The notes under the pieces are model-generated. The model made no database searches. It saw only the letters and a list, made by a program, of their open reading frames with translations, and was not told where the DNA came from. The translations under genes and the position numbers were made by a program. DNA of 64,000 bases, taken from the NCBI RefSeq assembly GCF_026167525.1, contig NZ_CP110679.1:186001-250000 (forward strand), in the 5' to 3' direction. Below are positions 28,444 to 36,840 of the stretch, piece after piece (position 1 is the stretch's first letter; the number at the start of each line of letters is the position of its first letter). The stretch comes from Sphingomonas sp. M1-B02 (GTDB lineage: Bacteria; Pseudomonadota; Alphaproteobacteria; Sphingomonadales; Sphingomonadaceae).

Positions 28444-30129
28444 ATGGCCAGCTTCAACCGCCTCAGCCTTATCCTTATGACCAGCTGCGCGGGCATTGCC
28501 CTGTCGGCTTGCGACGGTTCGCCGAGCATCGCCTCGCCCGGTGACGGCGCCATTATCGTTCCCGCCCCGGCGCCGGCTCCTGCGCCCACGCCCACGCCCA
28601 CCAGCGCGACGCCCACTCCCGGCGTTCCGGCCGCTTCGTGCCCGTCGGGCTACACCGATGCGGGCGTGGTCGGCAGCTATCGCGGGTGCCGCCTGCCTTC
28701 GCTGATCACCGGCAACACCACGCTCGCGAAGCTTCCGGGCGTCGCCTATGAAATCAACGGCCGCGTCGACGTCGGCATCGATCTGGGCGGCGGCGGCACG
28801 GCGCCGGGCGGCCAGAGCGCGATCCTGACCGTCCAGCCGGGCGTGGTGCTGTATGCCAACACCACCAACGCCGATAACGACTTCATGGTCGTCAACCGCG
28901 GCTCGCGTATCCTCGCCGAAGGCACCGAAGCGCTTCCGATCGTCTTTACCTCGCAGCAGAATGTCGCCGGTACCGCGACCGATGAGGCCCAGGGCCAGTG
29001 GGGCGGCCTGATCCTTGCCGGCCGTGCGCCGATTTCGAACTGCAACCTGGCGGGCACCACCGGCGGCGCCGCGAACTGCGAGAACGTCGTCGAGGGCACC
29101 GGCACCGCGCTGTACGGCGGCAATGCGCCGGCGGACAACAGCGGCTCGATCCGTTACGTCCAGATCCGTTATTCGGGCACTGCGCTTGCCGAGAATGTCG
29201 AGCTCCAGGGCCTGACGCTGGGCGGCACCGGCTACGGCACGACGATCGATCATGTCCAGGTTCACAATTCGTCGGACGACGGCATCGAGATCTTCGGCGG
29301 CCGTACCAACATGAAGAATATCGTCATCACCGGCGCGGACGATGACAGCCTCGATTATGACGTTGGCTATCGCGGCTTGATCCAGTTCGTGCTGGCCGTG
29401 CAGAAGCCGAATAACACCCAGACCGACAATTACATGATCGAAGCCGATTCGAACGGCGGCGAAGATGCATTGCCGCGCACCTGGGCGCAGATCGCAAACT
29501 TCACCTTCATCCAGACCAGCAACAACGCCAATACGGTTGCCGCACTTCGCATCCGTGGCGGCGCGGACACGCGCCTGGTCAACGGCATCGTCACGACGCC
29601 GCAGGCCTGCGTCAACCTGGTCGCCGGTGCAGTCGTGAACGGCCAGAAGACGACGATCCGCCCCGCGGACTCGACGCCCTCGACCAGCACGCCGAGCGCT
29701 GCCGAAACCGCTGGTCCGCTGCAGGACTTCGGCCCACCGATCTTCAACTCGATCTACTTCGGCTGCGGCGCGACCAAATATGCCCAGACCGCAGTCAACA
29801 GCGTGACGGTGACCAGCGCCGAGCAGCAGGCGATCGTCGAAGCGGCCGGCAACAACGTCAATATCAACGGCACCGCAGCAGCGGCGCTGACCGGCACCTT
29901 CCTGGCCGGTTCGGGCGCCACGGCGACGACCGCCGTCAATCCGGCGAACTACAACCCGCAGCCGGCATCGGGACTCGCAGCCTTCTTCGTCCCCACCACC
30001 TTCGTGGGCGCGATCGGGCCGGACAGCACCGCGAACGACTTCGACACCTGGTACCAGCGTTGGAGCTGCAACTCGAACCGGGCGAACTTCGGAACGACCA
30101 GCGCGGCCTGCACTGCAGTGCCGAACTGA
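28444..30129 (+). CDS. Putative surface lipoprotein with Pro/Thr linker and beta-helix-like body, partner of a TonB-dependent receptor
   Basis: Function unknown. The start is ATG 28444 after GGAGACTTT, giving 561 aa. A lipobox LSAC places the lipidated Cys at residue 23, and Asp24 is at the +2 position. A Pro/Ala/Thr linker (PAPAPAPAPTPTPTSATPTP) follows. The body is Gly/Asn-rich with stretches such as YVQIRYSGTALAENVELQG and GIEIFGGRTNMKNIVITGAD that look like turns of a right-handed beta-helix. Two or more Cys pairs may form disulfides. It precedes a TonB-dependent receptor gene by 76 nt, separated by a stem-loop, so the two are probably one functional pair. Proteins of this sort are seen beside TonB receptors in sphingomonads. 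Confidence 0.75.
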   Translation: MASFNRLSLILMTSCAGIALSACDGSPSIASPGDGAIIVPAPAPAPAPTPTPTSATPTPGVPAASCPSGYTDAGVVGSYRGCRLPSLITGNTTLAKLPGVAYEINGRVDVGIDLGGGGTAPGGQSAILTVQPGVVLYANTTNADNDFMVVNRGSRILAEGTEALPIVFTSQQNVAGTATDEAQGQWGGLILAGRAPISNCNLAGTTGGAANCENVVEGTGTALYGGNAPADNSGSIRYVQIRYSGTALAENVELQGLTLGGTGYGTTIDHVQVHNSSDDGIEIFGGRTNMKNIVITGADDDSLDYDVGYRGLIQFVLAVQKPNNTQTDNYMIEADSNGGEDALPRTWAQIANFTFIQTSNNANTVAALRIRGGADTRLVNGIVTTPQACVNLVAGAVVNGQKTTIRPADSTPSTSTPSAAETAGPLQDFGPPIFNSIYFGCGATKYAQTAVNSVTVTSAEQQAIVEAAGNNVNINGTAAAALTGTFLAGSGATATTAVNPANYNPQPASGLAAFFVPTTFVGAIGPDSTANDFDTWYQRWSCNSNRANFGTTSAACTAVPN

Positions 30130-30141
30130 CACGCGGACGTG

Positions 30142-30169
30142 GCGGGGCGGCGATGATTCGCCGCCCCGC
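30142..30169 (+). promoter_or_regulatory. Intergenic stem-loop between lipoprotein and TonB receptor genes
   Basis: GCGGGGCGGCG and its perfect 11-bp complement enclose a 6-nt loop ATGATT. There is no T-run after it, so it is more likely an mRNA-stabilising or attenuating hairpin than a full terminator. It could set a higher level of the upstream lipoprotein mRNA. Confidence 0.6.
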
Positions 30170-30205
30170 GCTCGCCAGTCCCGAACTTATCGACCGGAAT
30201 TTGAC

Positions 30206-32962
30206 ATGAGAACCCAGCTCGCCTTCGGAAGCCTTCTCCTCGCATCCTCGCAACTGATCGCCCCGTCGGCGCTGGCCCAGTCGAATTCGGGCGGTGTGCC
30301 GCCCGCAGGCTCGGTTGTAACTCCGACGACGCCCCAGGAGCAGTCCGCCGAAACCCCGCAGGAGCAGGTCGAGACCTCCACTCCCGGCGCCGAATTCGAA
30401 GGGACCGACGACATCGTCGTCATCGGTCGCAACGTGCCCAACGTCGTTCGCGCGACGCCGCAGGTGGTATCGGTGCTATCGTCTGAAGATATCGCCCGCA
30501 CCGGCGAAGGCGACATCGCCGGCGCGCTCGGGCGGGTGACCGGCCTGTCGGTGGTCGGCAACGGTTTCGTTTATGTTCGCGGCCTGGGCGATCGCTATTC
30601 TTCCTCGCTGCTCAACGGCTCGCCGCTGCCGAGCCCCGAGCCGCTGCGCCGGGTCGTCCCGCTCGACATCTTTCCGACCAACGTCATCGCCTCGTCGCTC
30701 GTCCAGAAGAGCTATTCGGTAAACTATCCCGGCGAATTCGGCGGCGGCGTGATCAACCTCACGACCCGCGCGGTGCCGAAGGAAGCCTTCTTCCAGGTAG
30801 GCGCATCGATCTCCGCCGACACGATCACAACCGACAATCGCGGCCTTGTCCACGACGGCGGCTCGAAAGACTGGTTCGGCTACGATTCGGGCACGCGCAA
30901 GGTTCCCGATTTCATCCGCGACGCGGGCAAGAACCGCACCTCGGTGCTGCCGTCGGGCGCAATTCTCGGGCTGACCAATGCCGAGACGACGCTGATCTTC
31001 CAGAACACTTTCATCCCGCCCAATCTCAGCTTCGATACCAGCTTCGGCGGATCGGTGGACGCAGGCGGCGTGCGGCTGGGGCTCATCGCCTCGGGCGGGT
31101 TCAGCAACAGCTGGCGCACCCGCGACGCGACGCAGCAGTTCGCGATCGACAATGATGGCGGCCTCTCGCGCGATTTCCGCACCGTCACCACCGACAATCG
31201 CGTGATCGTCAACGGCCTGCTCGGCCTCGGCGCCGAATTCGGCGAGCATCAGGTGCGCTGGACCAACGTCTACATCCACGACACGCTCAAGCAGACCAGC
31301 CTGGGCACCGGCGGCGCGGGCAATAATTTCGACGTGATCAACGGCAAGCAGCCGTTCCTCGATCAGGGCACCGCCTGGTTCGAGCGGCAGCTGTTCAATT
31401 CGCAGCTCGCGGGCGAATTCCGCTTCGACGATCTGAGCGTCGACCTGCGCGGCAGCTATGCCAACACCAAGCGCAACGCGCCCTACGAACGCTCGATCCG
31501 CTACGAATATCTGGCATCGATCTTCGCGACTCCCGTCGACGATTATGTGAGCACGCTCAGCACCTCGTCGCCCGCCACGGTGGCGTTCAGCGAGCTCGAC
31601 GAGACGCTCAAGTCGGGACAGGCCGATCTCAGCTACAAGCTGAACCTGTCCTTCCCGGTCGCGCTGTCGGCTGGCTATTATTACAGCGACACCAGCCGCG
31701 ATTCGTCGCGCTACCAGTTCCAATATTTCGGACCGGGCGGCGCCTCGCTTCCGCTGGTGCTGGGCCAGCTTCGCCCGGACTATCTGCTCTCGGACGACAC
31801 GATCCTGAACGGCTGCGTGCGCTTCATTCCAGGCTACACCAATGCCGGTAACTGCATCGAGTTGCGCAATACCACCGCCGCATCGGGCGCGGCCGAATAT
31901 TCGGCGGGCCTGCGGGTCCATGCGGGATACGGCCAGATCGAGCTCGAGCCCTTCCCGGAAATCCGCGCCACCGTCGGCGTGCGCTACGAGGACGGGCTGG
32001 AGACGGTGAACACCAGCGGGCTGCTCAACACGCGGCTTGCCAACAGCTATTGGCTGCCGGCCGCCACGATCACCTGGACCGTGGTCCCCGACGTCCAGCT
32101 GCGCTTCCACGGATCGAAGACGATTGCCCGCCCGCAGTTTCGCGAGCTGGCGCCGCAGCTCTACACCGATTTCGAAACGACCCGGCAGTTCTTCGGCAAT
32201 CCGCTGCTCGACGACTCGCAGCTCTATAACCTCGAGGCGCGCGCCGAGTGGTTCTTCGCCCGCGAGCAGCGCGTGACGCTGGCCGGCTTCATGAAGAAGA
32301 TCGACAATCCAATCGAGACCGTCGCCTTCTTCCCCGGCGGATCGACCACCCCACAGGTCGGCTTTTCCTACGCGCCAAGCGCCTTGCTCTACGGGGCCGA
32401 AGTGGACGCGCTGAAATATTTCGACCTCGACTCGATCGGCGGCAATTTCTTCGCGCGCCGGCGCATCCTGCTTTCGGCCAACTATACCTATAGCAAGTCG
32501 GAATTGCGGGTCGGCAACGAGCTGGTGCCGAGCCCGCTGCAGGGCGCGGTGGCGACCTATGTTCGCGCCAACAATTTGTTCGTGGACGGCGATCCGCTGG
32601 TCGGCCAGTCGGACCATCTGTTCAACTTCCAGCTGGGCCTGGAGGATCGCGACTCGCTCTCTCAGCTGACCTTCCTGGTGAACTATGCCAGCGAGCGGGT
32701 AACCAACCGCGGTCCGGTGCCGCCATCGGGCGACGGCATCGTCGAGCCGAACTTCGTCGAGCATCCCGGCTGGCGCTTCGATCTCGTCGCGCGGCAGGGC
32801 ATCAAGCTCTTCGGTGTTGATCTCGAGCTCAAGCTGGAGGGACGCAACCTCACCGGCCGCCGCTACGAGGAATTCCAGATCTTCCCGAACGGCGTGCGCC
32901 GCGACACCAACACCTATGATCTCGGCCGGACCTTCACGGCAGGGCTGAGCGCGACCTTCTGA
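30206..32962 (+). CDS. TonB-dependent outer-membrane receptor
   Basis: Outer-membrane energised transporter, 918 aa. The signal peptide ends at SALA near residue 24. A Pro/Glu/Thr-rich linker leads to the TonB box DDIVVIG (about 69-75). The plug domain contains VVSVLSSEDIARTGEGDIAG, RVTGLSVVGNGFVYVRGLGD and the FGGGVINLTTR motif. A 22-strand barrel follows, ending in the Phe-terminated FTAGLSATF expected of an outer-membrane barrel. The substrate cannot be read. The upstream lipoprotein and the convergent 2OG-Fe(II) oxygenase are its only clear context. A terminator follows the stop codon. Confidence 0.95.
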   Translation: MRTQLAFGSLLLASSQLIAPSALAQSNSGGVPPAGSVVTPTTPQEQSAETPQEQVETSTPGAEFEGTDDIVVIGRNVPNVVRATPQVVSVLSSEDIARTGEGDIAGALGRVTGLSVVGNGFVYVRGLGDRYSSSLLNGSPLPSPEPLRRVVPLDIFPTNVIASSLVQKSYSVNYPGEFGGGVINLTTRAVPKEAFFQVGASISADTITTDNRGLVHDGGSKDWFGYDSGTRKVPDFIRDAGKNRTSVLPSGAILGLTNAETTLIFQNTFIPPNLSFDTSFGGSVDAGGVRLGLIASGGFSNSWRTRDATQQFAIDNDGGLSRDFRTVTTDNRVIVNGLLGLGAEFGEHQVRWTNVYIHDTLKQTSLGTGGAGNNFDVINGKQPFLDQGTAWFERQLFNSQLAGEFRFDDLSVDLRGSYANTKRNAPYERSIRYEYLASIFATPVDDYVSTLSTSSPATVAFSELDETLKSGQADLSYKLNLSFPVALSAGYYYSDTSRDSSRYQFQYFGPGGASLPLVLGQLRPDYLLSDDTILNGCVRFIPGYTNAGNCIELRNTTAASGAAEYSAGLRVHAGYGQIELEPFPEIRATVGVRYEDGLETVNTSGLLNTRLANSYWLPAATITWTVVPDVQLRFHGSKTIARPQFRELAPQLYTDFETTRQFFGNPLLDDSQLYNLEARAEWFFAREQRVTLAGFMKKIDNPIETVAFFPGGSTTPQVGFSYAPSALLYGAEVDALKYFDLDSIGGNFFARRRILLSANYTYSKSELRVGNELVPSPLQGAVATYVRANNLFVDGDPLVGQSDHLFNFQLGLEDRDSLSQLTFLVNYASERVTNRGPVPPSGDGIVEPNFVEHPGWRFDLVARQGIKLFGVDLELKLEGRNLTGRRYEEFQIFPNGVRRDTNTYDLGRTFTAGLSATF

Positions 32963-32980
32963 GCGACCAAAAGCGGGGAT

Positions 32981-33015
32981 GGGCTCCGGCGAATCGTCGC
33001 CGGGGCCCTTTCCTT
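32981..33015 (+). terminator. Rho-independent terminator after the TonB receptor gene
   Basis: A 12-bp stem (GGGCTCCGGCGA with its complement, one G-U pair) with an ATCG loop is followed by TTTCCTT. It sits between two convergent genes and ends just before the oxygenase stop codon. Confidence 0.75.
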
Positions 33016-33016
33016 G

Positions 33017-33688
33017 TCACCAGCTCCAGGGACGCTCGCGGAACCACTGGGTAATCACATATTTGGTGCCCGCCCGCACCTTCATCGCGTGGTGGATCGT
33101 CGACGGGTTGGGCGCGCCTTCGGAGCGGAGATTGTTCCAGACGAGCAGCTTGCCGGTCTCCGGCTTGACGATCTTGTCGATCGCCTTGAACCGGGTGGCC
33201 CCGCCCGCCTCGACATCGTTGAGATAGAGCATCACCGTCCAGGTCCGTTGACCGGACACGCTGCAATATCTTTCGAAATCCTGGCCGCTGGGCTCGAAAT
33301 AGTCGGTGTGCGCCTTGAATTCCTGGCCGATCTCGTAGCGCTGGCCCTGCATCGGTTCGCCATGGGTGGGGTCGAGGCCGGTCAGTACGATGATCCGCCG
33401 CTTGAGTTCGGTCACCAGCGCGAGATCGGGATCGAGGTCGCACGTCTCGCTGGTGCGGAAGGCATCATCGCCATTGGGATCGGCGATCGTCGAGGGCCGG
33501 CGCTGCGAATCGATCTGCTCGATGAGCCGCAGGCACAGTTCGGGCTCGAAGAAACTCTTGGCGATGAACATCGCCACTTTGGGGCTGGGGACGCGCTGGA
33601 CGCCGGGCTGGCGGAGGATATGCTCGATCACCGGTTCGGACGGATGGCCGGAGCCGAGATTAAGCGCTGGCGCGGTGACGGTCTGCAT
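33017..33688 (-). CDS. 2OG-Fe(II) oxygenase, prolyl 4-hydroxylase-like
   Basis: Cytoplasmic (no signal peptide) Fe(II)/2-oxoglutarate dioxygenase of 223 aa. The iron site is shown by His127-x-Asp129 in FKAHTDYFEP and a distal His in TIHHAMKVRAG (199/200), followed by a basic residue suited to 2OG binding. TWTVMLYLNDVEAGGATRF is typical of the prolyl-4-hydroxylase alpha-subunit class. The frame is open far upstream through the tRNA-His region, but the protein begins at MQTVTAPALN (33688). It is convergent to the TonB receptor and divergent from the GspE-like gene (108-nt shared intergenic region). The hydroxylated target is unknown. Confidence 0.88.
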   Translation of the reverse strand: MQTVTAPALNLGSGHPSEPVIEHILRQPGVQRVPSPKVAMFIAKSFFEPELCLRLIEQIDSQRRPSTIADPNGDDAFRTSETCDLDPDLALVTELKRRIIVLTGLDPTHGEPMQGQRYEIGQEFKAHTDYFEPSGQDFERYCSVSGQRTWTVMLYLNDVEAGGATRFKAIDKIVKPETGKLLVWNNLRSEGAPNPSTIHHAMKVRAGTKYVITQWFRERPWSW

Positions 33689-33796
33689 CCCGCATATCTG
33701 CCAAATTCGCGCGCCCGGCGCCAGCATCGCGCTGCAGTTTCGCGCATGTAACAAAAGCGCAAGGCAATCGTCACATTGCGCGCGCAGTCGAAGGCA

Positions 33797-34471
33797 ATGC
33801 AAGTCGAAGCCGAGGTCAAGCGCGCCCCTGCCGATCCGCTTTCGGCATATGGCTTCTCCGCCGCGCTGCGCAGCGCGATCGACCGCGCGACGACCCGGCC
33901 CACGGGGCTGATCGCAGTGGCCGGCGCCCATGCCGAAGAGACGATCGCGTTGCTGGCGTCCGAGCTCGACGCCGAGCCGGGAACCGTCGATGCGCCGGGC
34001 GCGATCGATGCGGCCGAATGCAGACGGGTCGTCGCCCGCGCCGAGGGAAGCGATGTCATCACGACGATCCTGGCGCTGCGACGGCAGGCGAGGGACAGGT
34101 TCGCGTTGGCGGCCACGCTGCGGCTTGTGATCGCCCAGCGAAGCGCGCCGGGACTGTGTGCCGAATGCAGGCGGCCGATGCAGGCGTTCGGATCGATGTC
34201 GGCGCTGCTCGGCCTCGATCCGGGTGCGATCCTGTGGTCTGCGCCCGGATGCGGGGCGTGTGACGGGAGCGGGGAGCAGGGCCGGGTCCTGGTGTTCGAG
34301 GGGGTGGAGATCGACGCGGCGATGCGCCGTCTGATCTATGACGGCGCCGATGCGCCGCTGCTTTCGGGCCATGCCTTTCGCAGCGCGCCTAATTTCGCAT
34401 CGGCGGCGCGGGCGCTGGCGCGCGATGGACTCATCGCGCCCGAGGCGGCGGTACTCGTATCGCGCGGATAA
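33797..34471 (+). CDS. GspE/PilB-derived protein lacking the ATPase core but with intact zinc tetracysteine
   Basis: 224 aa. The C-terminal half matches the end of type II secretion ATPases. TLRLVIAQRSAPGLCAEC...GCGACDGSG gives the CxxC-x27-CxxC zinc finger (Cys121, 124, 152, 155), then GRVLVFEGVEIDAAMRRLI matches the usual GRxGIYELLPVDDELR-type stretch. The N-terminal half has GLIAVAGAHAEET (38-49) where GspE has the Walker A GPTGSGKT, with the Lys replaced. Only about 70 residues separate this from the zinc finger instead of about 200, so Walker B and Asp-box are missing. ATG 33797 follows GAAGG at good spacing. ATP hydrolysis is unlikely; a scaffold or regulatory role is inference. No other gsp genes are in the window. 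Confidence 0.75.
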   Translation: MQVEAEVKRAPADPLSAYGFSAALRSAIDRATTRPTGLIAVAGAHAEETIALLASELDAEPGTVDAPGAIDAAECRRVVARAEGSDVITTILALRRQARDRFALAATLRLVIAQRSAPGLCAECRRPMQAFGSMSALLGLDPGAILWSAPGCGACDGSGEQGRVLVFEGVEIDAAMRRLIYDGADAPLLSGHAFRSAPNFASAARALARDGLIAPEAAVLVSRG

Positions 34472-34527
34472 GGCTCGGCAACTATCTTGCGTTCGCAAAC
34501 GCGCCCCGCTAAGCGCGCATCCTTCGT

Positions 34528-34605
34528 GGCGATCGTAGTTCAATTGGTTAGAGCACCGGCTTGTGATGCCGGAAGTTGCGGGTTCAAGTCCCGTCGGTCG
34601 CCCCA
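34528..34605 (+). tRNA. tRNA-His (anticodon GTG)
   Basis: A clear cloverleaf with the His-specific extra G-1:C73 pair. G-1 plus GCGATCG pairs with CGGTCGC plus C73. The anticodon stem CCGGC/GCCGG encloses TTGTGAT with anticodon GTG, and the T arm is GCGGG TTCAAGT CCCGT. CCA is encoded. The next gene begins 24 nt after the CCA. Confidence 0.97.
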
Positions 34606-34629
34606 TTCTCCCCAAGTGGAAAAAGCAAC

Positions 34630-35682
34630 GTGACCATCGACTGGGGATTCCCCGATTTCGACGATCATGAGGGCGTGCACCTCTTCACCGACCGAGCCTC
34701 GGGCCTGCGCGCGATCATCGCCGTGCACTCGACCGCATTGGGTCCCGCGGCGGGCGGGGTGCGCTTCTGGCATTATGCCGGATCCGATGCAGCGATCACC
34801 GATGCGCTGCGGCTGTCGCGCGGAATGAGCTACAAGAACGCCATGGCCAATCTGCCGATGGGGGGCGGCAAGGGCGTGGTGCTGGCATCGCAGCCGGGCG
34901 AAGTGATCGGCACGGCGCAGCTCGAGGCGTTCGGCCGCGCTGTCGAGTCGCTCCAGGGTAAATATGTGACTGCCGAGGATGTCGGCATGTCCGAGGAGCG
35001 GATGAAGGTCGTCGCGACCCAGACCCGCCACGTCTCAGGCCTGCCGGTCGCGGCGGGCAGTGCGGGCGGCGATCCCGGGCCGGTGACCGCGCGGGGCGTC
35101 TATCTGGGCGTCAAGGCGGCCGCGAGGCGCGGGCTGGGCGCCGATTCGATGGCTGGCGTTCGCGTCGCGATTCAGGGCGTGGGCTCGGTGGGTGGTGGGC
35201 TCGCCCGGCTGCTCGCGGCCGACGGTGCGAAGCTGGTGCTGGCCGACGTCAATGCCGAACGCGCCAAGGCGCTCGCAGCAGAGCTGGGAGCCGAGGCGGT
35301 GGATGCCGATTCGATCCTCTCACTTGAGACCGATATCTTCAGCCCGAACGCGCTGGGCGCGATCCTTACCGAGACGTCTATTCCGCTGCTGCGTGCCAAG
35401 GTCGTCGCCGGCGGGGCGAACAATCAGCTCGCTCTCCGCCAGGATGGCCATCGGCTCCACGATCGCGGCATCCTCTATGCGCCCGATTATGTGATCAACG
35501 CCGGCGGCATCATCAATGTCGGGCTGGAATATCTCGGGCAAGGCGATCGCGCCGAAGTGGACGCGCGGGTGAACCGGATCCCCGATCGTCTGATCGAAGT
35601 CTGGGATGAGAGCGCTCGCACCGGCGATCCAGAGAGCGAAGTCGCCGACAGGCTCGCCCAGAAGCTGATCGGACGGGGCTGA
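34630..35682 (+). CDS. Glu/Leu/Phe/Val dehydrogenase family amino acid dehydrogenase
   Basis: NAD(P)-dependent oxidative deaminase of branched-chain or aromatic amino acids, 350 aa, soluble. Substrate and catalytic residues are visible as Lys69 (GMSYKNAMANLPMGGGKG), Lys81 in the same motif and Asp117 (VTAEDVGMS). The Rossmann domain has VAIQGVGSVGGGLARLLA. I chose GTG 34630 because the protein family starts near MTIDWGFPDFDDHEGVHLF; the open frame continues back into tRNA-His, which cannot be coding. It has almost no room for its own promoter after the tRNA. Whether leucine, valine or phenylalanine is preferred cannot be told. Confidence 0.92.
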   Translation: MTIDWGFPDFDDHEGVHLFTDRASGLRAIIAVHSTALGPAAGGVRFWHYAGSDAAITDALRLSRGMSYKNAMANLPMGGGKGVVLASQPGEVIGTAQLEAFGRAVESLQGKYVTAEDVGMSEERMKVVATQTRHVSGLPVAAGSAGGDPGPVTARGVYLGVKAAARRGLGADSMAGVRVAIQGVGSVGGGLARLLAADGAKLVLADVNAERAKALAAELGAEAVDADSILSLETDIFSPNALGAILTETSIPLLRAKVVAGGANNQLALRQDGHRLHDRGILYAPDYVINAGGIINVGLEYLGQGDRAEVDARVNRIPDRLIEVWDESARTGDPESEVADRLAQKLIGRG

Positions 35683-35704
35683 GCCTTATCGAGTCGCGCC
35701 TCGG

Positions 35705-36727
35705 CTAGAAGGTCATCAACGACGTGCGGATGCTGAGCGTGGCGACCAGCCCGCTCCCCTGCCAATCGTACCGCAATTTTCCGCGCAGTTGAGTCTCGAC
35801 GGTGCGTTCGATCATCTCGCGGCCGAAACCGCGATGTTGGGGAGGACCGACGACTTCGGGACCGCCGGTCTCCGCCCAGACCAGTTGCAGGCAATCGTCA
35901 TCGAGCTTCGCCGAGACGTCGAGCATGCCGTCGGTCGAGGAAAGCGCGCCATGCTTGACGGAGTTTGTCGCGAGTTCGTGGAAGACCATCGCCAGCGTGC
36001 TGGCGGTTTTCTCTCCTACGCCCATGCGCGGGACTGCGACGCGAATCCTCCCCGAAAAGGCCGCCGACTCGTCATAGGGTGCCAGCAGCACGGTAATCAG
36101 ATCGCCGAGCAGAGCAGCCTTGCCCTGTTCGCCGGGAATCGGGCGGACCAGGTCGTGCGCACGATCGAGCGCCGAAAGGCGCTGGGTGAGCTCCTTGGTC
36201 ATATCGGTGATGGTATGCGCGGTACGTGACGAGAGCTGGGTGAGGCTGCCCGCGACCGCGAGCAGATTTTTTACGCGATGGCTCATTTCTCCCGCGAGAA
36301 GCTCATGGCCTTCCTCGGCCTGCTTCCGGCCGGTTACATCGAGGAAGATGCCGAACATCATTCCCTCGATGATGCCGTCGTCCGCCCCACGGCCCCGGGC
36401 CGAGACCCAGCGGATTTCATCGCCGAGCATGATTCGAAAGTCGATCTCATAGGGTCCGGCGACCGACCGGGTGGCGACGAAGGCCGCGCGGACGCGATCG
36501 CGGTCGGCAGGGTGGATGTGCGCGGAAAGCTCTTCGAACGCGACGCGCGGAGACTGCTTCAATCCCCAGAGATCGAACGCCAGCTCGTCCATCGCGAAAC
36601 TGTCGTCCTCAACGTTCCAGGACCATAAGGCGACGCGAGCCGCCTCGATCGCTAGCCGAAGATGCTCGGGGCTTCCCGTGAAGGCCGGTGAGTCCGGGGC
36701 CGGCGAGACGGTATCTGCAGTTTCCAT
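35705..36727 (-). CDS. PAS domain HWE-family sensor histidine kinase
   Basis: Soluble sensor kinase of 340 aa. A PAS domain spans about 20-135 (AARVALWSWNVEDDSFAMDE ... FGIFLDVTGRKQAEEG, with PAS-associated C-terminus). The phospho-acceptor is His150 in GEMSHRVKNLLAVAG. The ATPase part has His250 in FHELATNSVKHG and Trp284-Ala-Glu286 in LVWAETGGP, the HWE signature, and GFGREMIERTVETQLRG as the G2 box. ATG 36727 starts the protein; the frame is open further upstream without domain content. No response regulator is adjacent. HWE kinases often serve light sensing or the general stress response, but nothing here decides that. Confidence 0.9.
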   Translation of the reverse strand: METADTVSPAPDSPAFTGSPEHLRLAIEAARVALWSWNVEDDSFAMDELAFDLWGLKQSPRVAFEELSAHIHPADRDRVRAAFVATRSVAGPYEIDFRIMLGDEIRWVSARGRGADDGIIEGMMFGIFLDVTGRKQAEEGHELLAGEMSHRVKNLLAVAGSLTQLSSRTAHTITDMTKELTQRLSALDRAHDLVRPIPGEQGKAALLGDLITVLLAPYDESAAFSGRIRVAVPRMGVGEKTASTLAMVFHELATNSVKHGALSSTDGMLDVSAKLDDDCLQLVWAETGGPEVVGPPQHRGFGREMIERTVETQLRGKLRYDWQGSGLVATLSIRTSLMTF

Positions 36728-36840
36728 GATGAAATGACCGTGGCTCACATTCCGACGTCCTTCAACCGCTAAAGCGCTGAGCGGACTGATGTTTCGGTTC
36801 GGACCAAGGGATATGCCGAAACCGACGGGCAATCGCGCCG

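Noticed and set aside
28297..30132. Long minus-strand frame opposite the lipoprotein gene
   Set aside because: Covers precisely the coding length of the plus-strand gene and has no recognisable features.
34576..34629. In-frame extension of the amino acid dehydrogenase back into tRNA-His
   Set aside because: It would make part of a structural RNA gene coding; the family N-terminus begins at GTG 34630.
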